Of a stretch of 64,000 nt of DNA, positions 26,053 through 36,995 are shown piece after piece. The notes beneath the pieces are model-generated. The model saw nothing but the letters and a program-made list of their open reading frames with translations, was not told where the DNA came from and did not search any database. The stretch spans positions 1-64,000 of the forward strand of contig CAIUMD010000009.1 of the NCBI GenBank assembly GCA_903900155.1, in the 5' to 3' direction. Numbering within the stretch: the stretch's first letter is position 1; every line of letters starts with the position of its first letter. The position numbers and the translations under genes are program-made. The DNA is from an uncultured Caulobacterales bacterium (GTDB taxonomy: Bacteria; Pseudomonadota; Alphaproteobacteria; Caulobacterales; Caulobacteraceae).

Positions 26053-26760
26053 CTACTGATAGGGCCCGAACCGCGCCACCAGGTCATACGCCTCGCCGGG
26101 GAAGATCTGGCGCACGCGAGTGACATGCTGGCCCTCGCGCCAGGTGCGGCGGTCGACGACCAGACAGGCGGTCCCTTCGTCCAGGGCCAGCAGGCGGGCG
26201 TCCTGGGCGTCGGCGTTGATGGCGCCGATGCGGCTTTCGGCCTCGGTCCAGGCAACGTGCTCCAGCAGCCAGGCGCCGGGCGGATACGCGTTGAAGTCGG
26301 CGGTCTCGATCTCGGGCGCGGCCTTCAGCGAGACCAGGCGCCGTTCCAGGGCGAAGGGCCGGCCGCCGGCGTCGTGAACGCCGTCCAGGTCCAAGAGCTT
26401 GCCACCCGCCGCCAACTCGACCTCCTCGGCATTTTCGCGATCGGCCGCCCGCACCGTCCGCGCCAGCAGGCGGAAGGCGTAGGCCTCGCCGCGCGCGACG
26501 ATCTCGGACTGGATGTCCGGGATGTTCAGCACCGGCGCGTGGACCTTGGGCCGGGCCACGAACGAGCCGGCGCGCTTGCGGCGCACGATCAACCCGGCCT
26601 CGACCAGGGCGGCCATGGCCTTGCTGACCGTCATGCGGGCGCAGCCGTACTGGGCCATCAGCTCGGTCTCGAACGGCACGCGGTGGCCTGGCTCCCATTC
26701 GCCGGAGCGGATGCGCGCCTCTATGTCCGATCGGATGCGCTGATGCAGCGGCCCGTTCAC
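26053..26760 (-). CDS. hutC: Histidine utilisation repressor HutC (GntR family)
   Basis: Transcriptional repressor of histidine catabolism that responds to urocanate. The 235-residue protein has an N-terminal GntR winged helix (LHQRIRSDIEARIRSGEWEPGHRVPFE; YGCARMTVSKAMAAL) and a C-terminal UTRA effector domain (FALERRLVSLKAAPE; EGQHVTRVRQIFPG). Its start overlaps the hutF stop by 4 bp. HutC would bind the TGT-N4-ACA palindrome at 28171-28188 and so control both its own operon and hutIHGU. Confidence 0.93.
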   Translation of the reverse strand: MNGPLHQRIRSDIEARIRSGEWEPGHRVPFETELMAQYGCARMTVSKAMAALVEAGLIVRRKRAGSFVARPKVHAPVLNIPDIQSEIVARGEAYAFRLLARTVRAADRENAEEVELAAGGKLLDLDGVHDAGGRPFALERRLVSLKAAPEIETADFNAYPPGAWLLEHVAWTEAESRIGAINADAQDARLLALDEGTACLVVDRRTWREGQHVTRVRQIFPGEAYDLVARFGPYQ

Positions 26761-28148
26761 GCCAGCAGGGCCTTCAAGGTCTGGGCGTAGCGCGCCTGGA
26801 TGGCTTCGCGGGCGTGGTGGCGGCCGCCGCTGACCAGCTGCCTGCCGTGTCGCCAGACGGTGTCGATGCCGCCGCCGGCGAAGACCAGGCTGTCGACCAG
26901 CGTGTCGCCCGTTCGGCCGACCAGGTTCGGATGGTTCGCATCAAGGGTGATGAAGTCGGCCGGCGCGCCCCGGCGCAGGCCGCCCCTTCCCGTCCCATTG
27001 GCGACGCCCAGGGCTTGAGCGCCCCCCAGCGTCGCCGCGCGCCACAGATCACCGCCCGTGGAGCGCCGCGAACCGCCCGCCAGCACGTTGCGGGCCCGGC
27101 GGCTCAGGCGCTGGGCGTATTCCAGGGTCCGCAGTTCCTGGGCGGCGTCGATCACGATGTTGGAGTCGGTGCCGATTCCGAAACTTCCGCCAGCCGACAG
27201 ATAGTCCGGGGTCGGGAAGATCCCGTCGCCCAGATTGGCCTCGGTCACGGGGCAAAGGCCGGCGTTGGCGCCGCTCTTGGCCAGGCGTTCGGTCTCGGTG
27301 ACGTTTATGTGGGTGGCGTGGATCAGGCACCACCGCTTGTCGACCTCGGTGTGGTTCATCAGCCAGCGGACGGGGCGCTGGCCGGTGGCGGCCAGGCAGT
27401 CGTCGACCTCCTTGGTCTGCTCGGCCACGTGCATGTGGACCGGCCCGCCGGCGGCCAGGGGCAGGATGGCGGTCAGCTCCTCGCCGGTCACCGCGCGCAG
27501 GCTGTGCGGCGCGATCCCGACCACCGCCTCGGGCAGGCCTGAGACGATCTCGCGGCAGGCCTCGACCAGCCGGGCGAAGCCGTCGACATCGTGGATGAAG
27601 CGCTTCTGGCCATCGGTGGGCGGCAGGCCGCCGAAGTTGCTGTGCGCGTAGAACACCGGCAGCAGGGTCAGGCCGATCCCCGTCTCCTCGGCCGCCGCCG
27701 CCATCCGCGCCGCCATCTCGGCCGGATTGTCGTAGAAGCCGCCGTCGGGCGCGTGGTGCAGGTAGTGGAACTCGCCCACCCGCGTGAAGCCGCCCTCCAG
27801 CATCTCGATCTGGCTCATGGCGGCGATGGCCTGGGCCATGTCGGGGTCCAGCCGCTCCAGGAAGCGGTACATCACCTCGCGCCAGGTCCAGAAATTGTCG
27901 CCCGTTTCGCCGCGCGTCTCGGCCAGGCCGGCCATGGCGCGCTGGAAGGCGTGGCTGTGGACATTGCCCAGGCCCGGCAGGGCGGGACCCAGGCGGGCCG
28001 CGTCACCGGCGCTGACGTCGGTGTCGATGCGGGCGATGCGGCCGTCCGCGAGCGTGAACTTCACGCCTCGCGCCCAGCCATCGGCGAGCAAGGCGCTCTC
28101 GCACCACACCACAGTCGAGGTCTCGGTCGAATTCTGCGCGTCGGTCAC
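26757..28148 (-). CDS. hutF: Formimidoylglutamate deiminase
   Basis: Converts N-formimidoyl-L-glutamate to N-formyl-L-glutamate and ammonia, the five-step branch of histidine degradation later completed by HutG. I chose a GTG start at 28148 (463 residues, [14 protein letters not shown]), because the upstream ATG at 28202 would place the hut operator inside the coding sequence. Amidohydrolase metal motifs are intact: [29 protein letters not shown] and GTDSN. Co-transcribed with hutC. Confidence 0.93.
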   Translation of the reverse strand: MTDAQNSTETSTVVWCESALLADGWARGVKFTLADGRIARIDTDVSAGDAARLGPALPGLGNVHSHAFQRAMAGLAETRGETGDNFWTWREVMYRFLERLDPDMAQAIAAMSQIEMLEGGFTRVGEFHYLHHAPDGGFYDNPAEMAARMAAAAEETGIGLTLLPVFYAHSNFGGLPPTDGQKRFIHDVDGFARLVEACREIVSGLPEAVVGIAPHSLRAVTGEELTAILPLAAGGPVHMHVAEQTKEVDDCLAATGQRPVRWLMNHTEVDKRWCLIHATHINVTETERLAKSGANAGLCPVTEANLGDGIFPTPDYLSAGGSFGIGTDSNIVIDAAQELRTLEYAQRLSRRARNVLAGGSRRSTGGDLWRAATLGGAQALGVANGTGRGGLRRGAPADFITLDANHPNLVGRTGDTLVDSLVFAGGGIDTVWRHGRQLVSGGRHHAREAIQARYAQTLKALLA

Positions 28149-28170
28149 TGGACAAGCCTCATCGTTCGCA

Positions 28171-28188
28171 AATATGTCTATACATATT
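28171..28188. promoter_or_regulatory. HutC operator
   Basis: Seven-base arms AATATGT and ACATATT flank a four-base centre (CTAT), giving TGTCTATACA, close to the TGTATATACA core of known HutC sites. It sits between the divergent hutF (GTG 23 bp away) and hutI arms. Confidence 0.75.
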
Positions 28189-28202
28189 GAAAGCACTTTC
28201 AA
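28187..28202. promoter_or_regulatory. Second palindrome next to the HutC operator
   Basis: A perfect palindrome of seven-base arms, TTGAAAG and CTTTCAA, around a CA spacer. It overlaps the last two bases of the HutC operator and lies 32 bp before the hutI start. It could bind another regulator (carbon or nitrogen control) or overlap the hutI -10 region. Confidence 0.5.
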
Positions 28203-28234
28203 GGTTCTGGCTGCAAGCGAGGGAGACGGAAAGG

Positions 28235-29440
28235 ATGCGTTGCGACACCCTGTGGATAACTTGCCGTCTGGCCACCCTCGATCCGGCGTTGCCGGGCCTT
28301 GGACTCGTCGAGGACGGCGTGATCGCCGCCCGCGACGGCGTCATCATCTATGCTGGTTCGGCCGATGACGCGCCGGCCTTCGAGGCCGAGCAGACGATCG
28401 ACTGCGAAGGCCGCTGGATCACCCCCGGCCTGATCGACCCGCATACCCACCTCGTCTTCGCCGGCGACCGCGCCCACGAATTCGAGCTGCGCCTGGCCGG
28501 AGCCTCTTACGAGGAGATCGCGCGGGCCGGCGGCGGCATCGTCTCGACCATGCAGGCCACCCGTGCGGCCTCCGAGGACGACCTCGTGCAGGCCGCCCTG
28601 CCCCGCCTGGACGCCCTGATCGCCGAGGGCGTCACCACGGTCGAGATCAAGTCCGGCTACGGCCTCTCCCTCGACGACGAGCTCAAGAGCCTGCGCGCCG
28701 CCCGCGCCCTCGCCGGCATCCGCCGCGTCGGGGTCAGCACCACCTTCCTGGGCGCCCATGCCCTGCCGCCGGAGTATCGCGACGACAAGGACGGCTACAT
28801 CGCCCTGGTCTGCGAGACGATGATCCCGGCCATCGCCGCCCGCGCGCTGGCCGACGCGGTCGACGGCTTCTGCGAGGGCATCGGCTTCTCGCCCGAGCAG
28901 ATGCGCCGGGTGTTCGAGGCCGCCCGCACGCACGGCCTGCCCGTGAAGCTGCACGCCGAGCAGCTGTCGAACCTGCACGGCGCCGCCCTGGCCGCCGAGT
29001 TCGACGCCCTGTCGGCCGACCACCTGGAACATCTCGACGAGACCGGGATCGCCGCCATGGCCAAGTCCGGCACGGTCGCGACCCTGCTGCCCGGCGCCTA
29101 CTACTTCACCCGCGAGCACACGGCCCCGCCGATCGCCGCCCTGCGCGAAGCCGGCGTGCCGATGGCCCTGGCCACCGACTGCAATCCCGGCACCTCGCCC
29201 CTGACCTCGCCGCTGCTGGTCATGAACATGGCCGCCACCCTCTTCCGGATGACCGTCGAGGAGTGCATCGCCGGCGTGACCCGCGAGGCCGCCCGGGCGC
29301 TGGGCGTGCTGAACACCTGCGGGACCCTGGAGGCCGGCAAGGCCTGCGATCTCGCCATCTGGGACGTCGAGCGTCCCGCCGAACTTGTCTACCGCATGGG
29401 CTTCAATCCGCTCCATGCGCGCGTGTGGAGAGGCCAGTGA
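28235..29440 (+). CDS. hutI: Imidazolonepropionase
   Basis: Hydrolyses 4-imidazolone-5-propionate to N-formimidoyl-L-glutamate, step three of histidine breakdown. The ATG at 28235 follows GGGAGACGGAAAGG and yields 401 residues, the usual size. Amidohydrolase signatures include [16 protein letters not shown] (metal-binding His pair), [18 protein letters not shown] and [10 protein letters not shown]. The hutH start overlaps its stop as GTGA, so the first two genes of hutIHGU are coupled. Confidence 0.96.
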   Translation: MRCDTLWITCRLATLDPALPGLGLVEDGVIAARDGVIIYAGSADDAPAFEAEQTIDCEGRWITPGLIDPHTHLVFAGDRAHEFELRLAGASYEEIARAGGGIVSTMQATRAASEDDLVQAALPRLDALIAEGVTTVEIKSGYGLSLDDELKSLRAARALAGIRRVGVSTTFLGAHALPPEYRDDKDGYIALVCETMIPAIAARALADAVDGFCEGIGFSPEQMRRVFEAARTHGLPVKLHAEQLSNLHGAALAAEFDALSADHLEHLDETGIAAMAKSGTVATLLPGAYYFTREHTAPPIAALREAGVPMALATDCNPGTSPLTSPLLVMNMAATLFRMTVEECIAGVTREAARALGVLNTCGTLEAGKACDLAIWDVERPAELVYRMGFNPLHARVWRGQ

Positions 29441-30963
29441 CCAAGCTCGTTCTGAACCCCGGCGCCGTGCCGCTGGCCGACTGGAAGGCGATCTACCGCG
29501 GGGCGGCGCCGCGCCTAAACGACGAAGCCTGGCCGGTGATCGCGGCAAGCGCCGCCGCCGTCGAGCGCATCCTGGCCAAGGGCGAGCCGGTCTACGGCAT
29601 CAACACGGGCTTCGGAAAACTGGCCAGCGTCCGCATCGGCGACGCCGACCTGGAAACCCTGCAGCGCAATATCGTCCTCTCCCACGCCGCCGGCGTCGGC
29701 GAGCCCTCGCCCGTCCCGGTCATCCGCCTGATGATGGCGCTGAAGCTGGCCAGCCTGGCGCAAGGCGCCTCGGGCGTGCGGGTCGAGACCGTGCGGATGC
29801 TGGAGCTGATGCTGCAACACGACCTGACGCCGGTGGTGCCGTGCCAGGGCTCGGTCGGCGCGTCCGGCGATCTGGCCCCGCTGTCGCACATGGCCGCGAC
29901 CATGATCGGGGTCGGCGAGATCTTCGTCGACGGCGAGCGCAAGCCGGCCGCCAAGGCGCTGAAGAAGGCCGGGCTGGAACCGCTGGTGCTGGGGCCGAAG
30001 GAAGGCCTGGCCCTGCTGAACGGCACCCAGTTCTCGACCGCCAACGCCCTGGCCGGCCTGTTCGAGGCCGAGCGGCTGTTCCAGTCGGCGCTGATCACCG
30101 GCGCGCTCTCGACCGAGGCCGCCAAGGGCTCGGACACCCCGTTCGACCCGCGCATCCACCTGCTGCGCCGCCACGCCGGCCAGATCGAAACCGCCCACGC
30201 CCTGTGCGGCATGATGAAGGGCTCGGAGATCCGCGCCTCGCACCTCAAGGAGGACGAGCGCGTCCAGGACCCCTACTGCCTGCGCTGCCAGCCGCAGGTG
30301 ATGGGTGCGGCGCTGGACGTGCTGCGCCAAGCGGCCACGACGCTGGAGACCGAGGCCAACGGCGTCTCGGACAACCCCCTGATCTTCCCGGAAGCCGACG
30401 AGGCCCTGTCGGGCGGCAACTTCCACGCCGAGCCGGTGGCCTTCGCCGCCGACATGATCGCCCTGGCCGTCTGCGAGATCGGCTCGATCGCCGAGCGCCG
30501 CATCGCCATGCTGGTCGACCCGGCGCTGTCGGGTCTGCCGGCGTTCCTGACGCCCAAGCCGGGCCTCAACTCCGGCTTCATGATCCCGCAGGTCACGGCC
30601 GCCGCCCTGGTCTCGGAGAACAAGCAGAAGGCCTATCCGGCCAGCGTCGACTCGATCCCGACCTCGGCCAACCAAGAGGACCACGTCTCGATGGCCGCCC
30701 ACGGCGCGCGGCGCCTGTTGGGCATGGTCGAGAACGCCATGGCGGTGCTGGGCATCGAGCTCTTGGCCGCCGCGCAAGGCTGCGACTTCCACGCCCCGCT
30801 GCGGTCGAGCGCGGCGCTGGAGGCCGTCCGGAAACTGACGCGGGAGCAGGTCCCGTATCTCGACGACGACCGCCACTTCCACCCGGACATGGAGGCGGCG
30901 AACACCCTGGTGCGGAGCGGCGCGGTGATCGCGGCGGCGGGTGAACTGCCGGGGATCGCATGA
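29437..30963 (+). CDS. hutH: Histidine ammonia-lyase
   Basis: Deaminates L-histidine to urocanate, the first step of the pathway. The GTG start at 29437 overlaps the hutI stop; the 508-residue product has the normal length. Ala142-Ser143-Gly144 in [16 protein letters not shown] forms the MIO electrophile, at the same numbering as in characterised Pseudomonas Hut[11 protein letters not shown] and [14 protein letters not shown] are further family blocks. A 101-bp palindromic repeat separates it from hutG. Confidence 0.97.
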   Translation: MTKLVLNPGAVPLADWKAIYRGAAPRLNDEAWPVIAASAAAVERILAKGEPVYGINTGFGKLASVRIGDADLETLQRNIVLSHAAGVGEPSPVPVIRLMMALKLASLAQGASGVRVETVRMLELMLQHDLTPVVPCQGSVGASGDLAPLSHMAATMIGVGEIFVDGERKPAAKALKKAGLEPLVLGPKEGLALLNGTQFSTANALAGLFEAERLFQSALITGALSTEAAKGSDTPFDPRIHLLRRHAGQIETAHALCGMMKGSEIRASHLKEDERVQDPYCLRCQPQVMGAALDVLRQAATTLETEANGVSDNPLIFPEADEALSGGNFHAEPVAFAADMIALAVCEIGSIAERRIAMLVDPALSGLPAFLTPKPGLNSGFMIPQVTAAALVSENKQKAYPASVDSIPTSANQEDHVSMAAHGARRLLGMVENAMAVLGIELLAAAQGCDFHAPLRSSAALEAVRKLTREQVPYLDDDRHFHPDMEAANTLVRSGAVIAAAGELPGIA

Positions 30964-30979
30964 TGGCGCTCCGATATTT

Positions 30980-31080
30980 GTCATCCCGGGCGCCGCGAAG
31001 CGGAGACCCGGGACCGCAACAGGCGTTGGCGCTTCCGGCGGTCCCGGATCGGCGCGCTACGCGCTTGTCCGGGATGACAG
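30980..31080. repeat. Palindromic intergenic repeat, family A, copy 1
   Basis: About 101 bp bounded by inverted ends GTCATCCCGGG and CCGGGATGACAG, with internal CGCGAAGCGGAG and GGCGCTTCCGGCGGTCCCGG. A second, clearly related copy is at 49131-49227. Here it sits inside the hut operon between hutH and hutG, where its strong foldback could reduce expression of downstream genes or protect the upstream message. Confidence 0.88.
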
Positions 31081-31084
31081 GGGC

Positions 31085-31917
31085 ATGGCGGTGAGAGAGG
31101 GATTCGCCCCCTCGTGGCTCCAGGTCACCCAGGGCCAAGCCCCGCTGATCGTCAGCCTCCCCCACACCGGCACGGACATCCCGCCGGAGATCGAGGCCGC
31201 CCTCGTCTCCCCCTGGCTGGCCCGCAAGGACGCCGACTGGTGGGTCGACCGGCTCTACGCCTTCGCCGAGGGCATGGGCGCGACGATCGTGCGGACGGCG
31301 ATTTCGCGCACCGTCATCGACGTCAATCGCGACCCGTCGGGCGTCTCGCTCTATCCGGGCCAGGCGACCACGGAGCTGTGTCCCACCACCACCTTCGACG
31401 GCGAGCCGCTGTACCGCGACGGCGGGCCGGACGCCGCGGACATCGACCGGCGGCGCACCGCATATTTCGAGCCCTACCACGCCGCCCTGCGCGAAGAGAT
31501 CGACCGCCTGCGCGGCCTGCATCCGACCGTGGTGCTGTACGAAGCCCACTCGATCCGCTCGCGGGTGCCGCGCCTGTTCGACGGCGAGTTGCCGCAGTTC
31601 AATCTCGGGACCAACAGCGGCGCGTCCTGCAACGCCGCCCTCACCACCGCCGTCGAGGCCGCCTGCGACACTTCGGGCCTGAGCCGCGTCACCAACGGTC
31701 GCTTCAAGGGCGGCTGGACGACGCGCCACTACGGCCAGCCCGCGACAGGCGTCCACGCCATCCAGATGGAGCTGGCCTGCCGGGGCTACATGGACGACCC
31801 GGGCGAAGCGCCGACGCCCGACACCTGGCCCACGCCCTTCCACGCCCACCGCACCGAGCCTTTGCGCGCGGTCCTCGAAAACGTCCTCAACGCCTGCCTG
31901 CAATTTGCGAGAAACGC

Positions 31918-31921
<4 letters not shown>
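31085..31921 (+). CDS. hutG: N-formylglutamate deformylase
   Basis: Hydrolyses N-formyl-L-glutamate to glutamate and formate, completing the HutF branch. The 278-residue protein starts at [14 protein letters not shown], five bases after the palindromic repeat; a GTG two codons later is an alternative. Recognisable N-formylglutamate amidohydrolase blocks include [44 protein letters not shown] and [13 protein letters not shown]. Its stop overlaps the hutU start as ATGA. Confidence 0.95.
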
Positions 31922-33578
<1,657 letters not shown>

Positions 33579-33582
<4 letters not shown>

Positions 33583-35117
33583 CGCGCCAGCAGCCCCGCC
33601 GCCTCGGCGGGGCTCTTCTTGCCGGTGTCGCGATCCACCGCATAGTTGGCCGCCTGCATCGCCTTGACGTCGATGCTGCCGGCGAGCGGCTTCAGAACGT
33701 CAAGCAGGCGCTTGTCATCGGCCCGCTTGGGCGAGATCAGGATCACCGCGTCGTAGGGCGGCAGCGCGCCCTTCGGATCGCCCAGCAGCACCAGGTCGTC
33801 GGCCGCGATCCGGCCGTCCGACGAGAAGGCCGAGATCACGTCGGCCTCGCGGCTCTCCAGGGCGCGGTACATGAAGGTCGGCTGGAACTGGCGCCTGGCC
33901 TTGAAGCGCAGGCCGTACTGCTTCTCGACCGACGCCCATTCCGGCCGCGAGAAGAACTCCAGGTCGCCGCCCATGGTCAGCTGCGAAGACTTCGTCGCCA
34001 AGTCGGCCAGGGTCTTCACGCCCAGTTGCTCGGCGCGGTCGCGGCGCATGGCCAGGGCGTAGGCGTTCTCGAAGCCCAGAGGCGCCAGCAGCACGACGCC
34101 GTCGCGGGCCTTCAGGTCCTTGCGCAGGGTGTCCAGCACCGCCGTCCGGCCGGGGTTGTCCGTGCGGTTCAGGATGTTGGCCCAAAGCGTGCCGGAGTAA
34201 TCGACATAGGCGTCGATCTCGCCGCTGGCCAAGGCGCGGTAGGCGATGACCGAGCCCAGGTTCACGCGCCGCTGCACGGCCGCGCCCTTGGCCTCCAGCT
34301 TGCCGGCCATCAGCTCGGCCAGGATGTACTGCTCGGAGAAGTTCTTGGCCCCGATCACGTAGGCGGGCTTGTCGCGCGGGAGCGCTAAGGGCCCCAGCGC
34401 CGCCAGCAGGCCGATCAGGAGGCCTACGCCGCCAGCCCACAGGCGCTTGCCGTCCCGCCGCGCCACGCCATCCTCGATCAGGCCCAAGAGGCCGTCCACG
34501 ACCAGCGCCAGCCCCGCCGAGGCCGCGCAGCCGACCAGCACCGCCACCCAGTCCTCGGTCTGGAGCCCTGAGAAGATGTAGTCGCCCAGCGAGGTCTGGC
34601 CGACGGGGGTCGACAGCGTCGCCGCCCCGATCGTCCAGACGGCGGCGGTGCGCACGCCGGCCATGATCACCGGCGCGGCCAGGGGCAGCTCCACGCGCCA
34701 CAGCCGCTGGCGGTCGGTCATGCCCACGCCCCGCGCGGCCTCGACCACGGCCGGGTCGATCCCCGACACGCCCGCCGCCGCGTTCCGCAGGATCGGCAGC
34801 ATCGAATAGAGGGTCAGGGCCAGCAGCGACGGTAGGAAACCCAGGGCCGGGAAGCCGTGGCCCAGCACCTTCGTCGCCAGGCCCGAGAGCAGCAGCAGCA
34901 CCGGATAGAACAGCGCCAGCAAGGCCAGGCTCGGAATGGTCTGCACCAGGCCCGCCGAGGCCAGGGTGATCCCCTTCAGGCGCGGGCTGCGCGCGGCGGC
35001 GACGCCCAACGGCAGGGCGATGGCCAGGCCTAGGGCGAGGGCGCAGGCCGACAGCGTCACGTGCCAGCCCAGGCGTTCAGGGAGCACCGCCAGGGCGGCG
35101 GAAAGACGGTCAGCCAC
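33579..35117 (-). CDS. Osmoprotectant-type ABC permease fused to its binding protein
   Basis: A 512-residue fusion. Residues about 15-215 are an OpuCB/ProW-like permease ([15 protein letters not shown]; the ATPase-coupling [20 protein letters not shown]). After a further membrane segment the C-terminal half (from about residue 245, [18 protein letters not shown]) is an OpuAC-type substrate-binding domain facing the periplasm. Fused proteins of this type import glycine betaine, choline, carnitine or ergothioneine. The start overlaps the ATPase gene by 8 bp, so the pair is one operon. Substrate is undetermined; convergence with hut makes a histidine-derived betaine worth testing. Confidence 0.88.
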
Positions 35118-35871
35118 GGGCCAGCTCCGCCAGGCGCTCGGCCTGCTTCTTCGGCGCGGCGATCAGGCCGGCGACCACCGGGTCGGGATGGCCCGCCAGC
35201 AGCTCTCTTGGCGAGGCGTGAGTCAGCGCCCAGCCGTCGGCCATCACCACCACCTCGTCGGCCAGCAGCAGGGCCTCGCCGACGTCGTGGGTGACCATCA
35301 CCGTCGTCAGCCCCAACTGGTCGTGCAGCGCCCGTACGTCGTCGGCCAAGGCCGTTCGCGTCACCGGATCCAGCGCCCCGAAAGGCTCGTCCATCAGGAG
35401 GATCGAGGGCCTGGCCGCCAGGGCCCGCGCCACGCCCACCCGCTGGCGCTGGCCGCCCGACAGCTGCGAGGGCGCGCGGCCGGCGACAGCGCGCGGCAGG
35501 GCCACCAGATCGAGCAACTCGTCAACGCGCGCCGCGATTGCACCGGCCGACCAGCCCAGCAGGTCCGGGGTGACGCCGATGTTCTGGGCCACAGTCATGT
35601 GCGGGAAAAGGCCGATCTCCTGGAAGACGTAGCCGATCCCGCGCCGCAGTTCCGGCCCTGGCCGCCCGGCGATGTCGGCGCCGTCGATCAGCACGCGCCC
35701 GGACGTCGGCGTCGACAGGCCGTTCATCAGCTTCAGCAGCGTGGTCTTGCCCGCGCCCGAGCCGCCGACCAGGGCGACGAAGCGGCCCTGGGCGATTTCC
35801 AGCGAGGTCTCGTGCAGCACCGTCTGGCCGCCGTACGTCTTGCTGACCTGGTCCAGGACGATGGCGCTCAT
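35110..35871 (-). CDS. ABC transporter ATP-binding protein (OpuCA/ProV-like)
   Basis: Energises the fused permease/binding protein encoded downstream. Walker A is GGSGAGKTTLLKLM (about residue 36), the signature LSGGQRQRVGVARAL, and Walker B ILLMDEPFGALD with the following H-loop (MVTHDVGEAL). At 253 residues it lacks the C-terminal CBS domains of ProV/OpuAA that sense ionic strength, so osmotic gating in cis is unlikely. First gene of the two-gene unit. Confidence 0.92.
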   Translation of the reverse strand: MSAIVLDQVSKTYGGQTVLHETSLEIAQGRFVALVGGSGAGKTTLLKLMNGLSTPTSGRVLIDGADIAGRPGPELRRGIGYVFQEIGLFPHMTVAQNIGVTPDLLGWSAGAIAARVDELLDLVALPRAVAGRAPSQLSGGQRQRVGVARALAARPSILLMDEPFGALDPVTRTALADDVRALHDQLGLTTVMVTHDVGEALLLADEVVVMADGWALTHASPRELLAGHPDPVVAGLIAAPKKQAERLAELARG

Positions 35872-36007
35872 GGAGGGAGAATCAACCTTTCGCCGCGCTG
35901 AAGCGTTGACTCGAATGAAGGGTGCGACAAGGCGGCGCGCGACAGGTCGTCAGGTTCGCACAGGCCGAGTCAATCTCAACCATGGGGACAGGTTCAAGGA
36001 GCGTCTT

Positions 36008-36181
36008 ATGACCGTCGTCACCCAAGCCCGCCCGTTCGATCCGCGTCCCAAAAGCGCTCGGGATGGTCGCCGCGCGCCCCGCCAATGGCCCCTGGGCTTC
36101 GCGGTGTTGCTGGCCTCGGTGCTGAACGCGATCATCTGGGGCGGCCTGCTCGCGGCGGCCAGGACGTTCTTGCATTTGTAG
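36008..36181 (+). CDS. Small single-span membrane protein, unknown function
   Basis: A 57-residue protein starting at an ATG preceded by AAGGAGCG, a strong ribosome-binding site that makes it likely to be real. It has a basic N-terminal half (RPKSARDGRRAPRQW) and one hydrophobic helix (about residues 30-50, LGFAVLLASVLNAIIWGGLL). A terminator follows. It is on its own between the ABC transporter and lipocalin genes. I do not recognise a family. Confidence 0.65.
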   Translation: MTVVTQARPFDPRPKSARDGRRAPRQWPLGFAVLLASVLNAIIWGGLLAAARTFLHL

Positions 36182-36256
36182 GCGTCGGGGCGCGCTCCCC
36201 GCGTCCCGGCGGTCAGTAGGCGTAGTGTTTCCTTCTTTCTCCCCTGAAGCAAACTG

Positions 36257-36293
36257 GGCCGCGTCCTCCCCCGAGGCGCGGCCTTTCTTTTCG
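36257..36293. terminator. Bidirectional intrinsic terminator
   Basis: GGCCGCG (36257-36263) pairs with CGCGGCC (36277-36283), with an inner CCTC/GAGG extension, then TTTCTTTT on the plus strand. It ends the small membrane-protein transcript and sits 2 bp from the convergent lipocalin stop. Confidence 0.8.
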
Positions 36294-36295
36294 CG

Positions 36296-36835
36296 CTAGC
36301 CGCCGACGTCCTCGAGCGGATTGTCGAAACCCAGGGCGCGCATGCGGGCCTTCAGGGTGGCCAGCCGCGCAGCCGAAAGACCCGGCGTGCGCGCCAGCAG
36401 GGCGACGAACTTGCCGTCCGAGGTGCTGGCGATCATCCACCCATAGTCGTCGCCATGGTCGATCACCCAATACTGGCGCCGGATGAGGCCGCCAAAGAAG
36501 CTGGCCTCGAACTTGGCATTCGTGGTCGGGTCGACGATGCGGGCGGCGGTGTCGACATGGCGGGCGGGGCCGTCGCGGTCGCCCACGTGACAGACCTGAT
36601 CGATGTCGAAGGCCCCGTTGGCCTTGCGGCTCCAGACCTGGTAGGCGGCGTGGCAATTCTTCTGCCGGTTGTTGGGCGTGCGGACAATCTCGTACCAGCG
36701 CCCCATGAACCGGTCGATGTCGACGACCCGTCGCGGTTCGGGCGCCCTTTCCGCGAGCGCAGGCGTCGCGGCGATCGCCAGGACGGCGGCCAAGGCGAAC
36801 GGCAGCGGGGAAAGGGTCGAGATCCGGATCGGCAT
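36296..36835 (-). CDS. Bacterial lipocalin (Blc-like)
   Basis: Lipocalin of 179 residues with a cleavable signal peptide (MPIRISTLSP... to TPALAERAP), so exported to the periplasm; no lipobox Cys is visible, unlike E. coli Blc. The lipocalin signature FMGRWYEIVRTPN is at about residues 40-52 and the closing strand/helix motif YWVIDHGDDYGWMIAS follows. Bacterial lipocalins bind fatty acids or lysophospholipids and are usually stress-induced. It diverges from a cyclopropane-fatty-acid-synthase-like gene, pointing to a shared membrane-maintenance role. Confidence 0.9.
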   Translation of the reverse strand: MPIRISTLSPLPFALAAVLAIAATPALAERAPEPRRVVDIDRFMGRWYEIVRTPNNRQKNCHAAYQVWSRKANGAFDIDQVCHVGDRDGPARHVDTAARIVDPTTNAKFEASFFGGLIRRQYWVIDHGDDYGWMIASTSDGKFVALLARTPGLSAARLATLKARMRALGFDNPLEDVGG

Positions 36836-36995
36836 CGCAGGCTCCTGGCCTTTCAGGACGCGCTTCCCCGCGTCCTTTGCCGAAGGGATACGGTCCGCGC
36901 GATTTTCCGGATGCGCGTCCATCCGCCCTCACCGCCGTGGCGTACCTGTCCAGGAAAGAGAGCGCTCTTTCGTCCCTTTCGACAGGACGTTCCGC

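Noticed and set aside
28148-28202. ATG at 28202 as the hutF start
   Set aside because: It would put both hut palindromes inside the coding region and adds residues ([14 protein letters not shown]) unlike the start of HutF proteins; the GTG at 28148 fits better.
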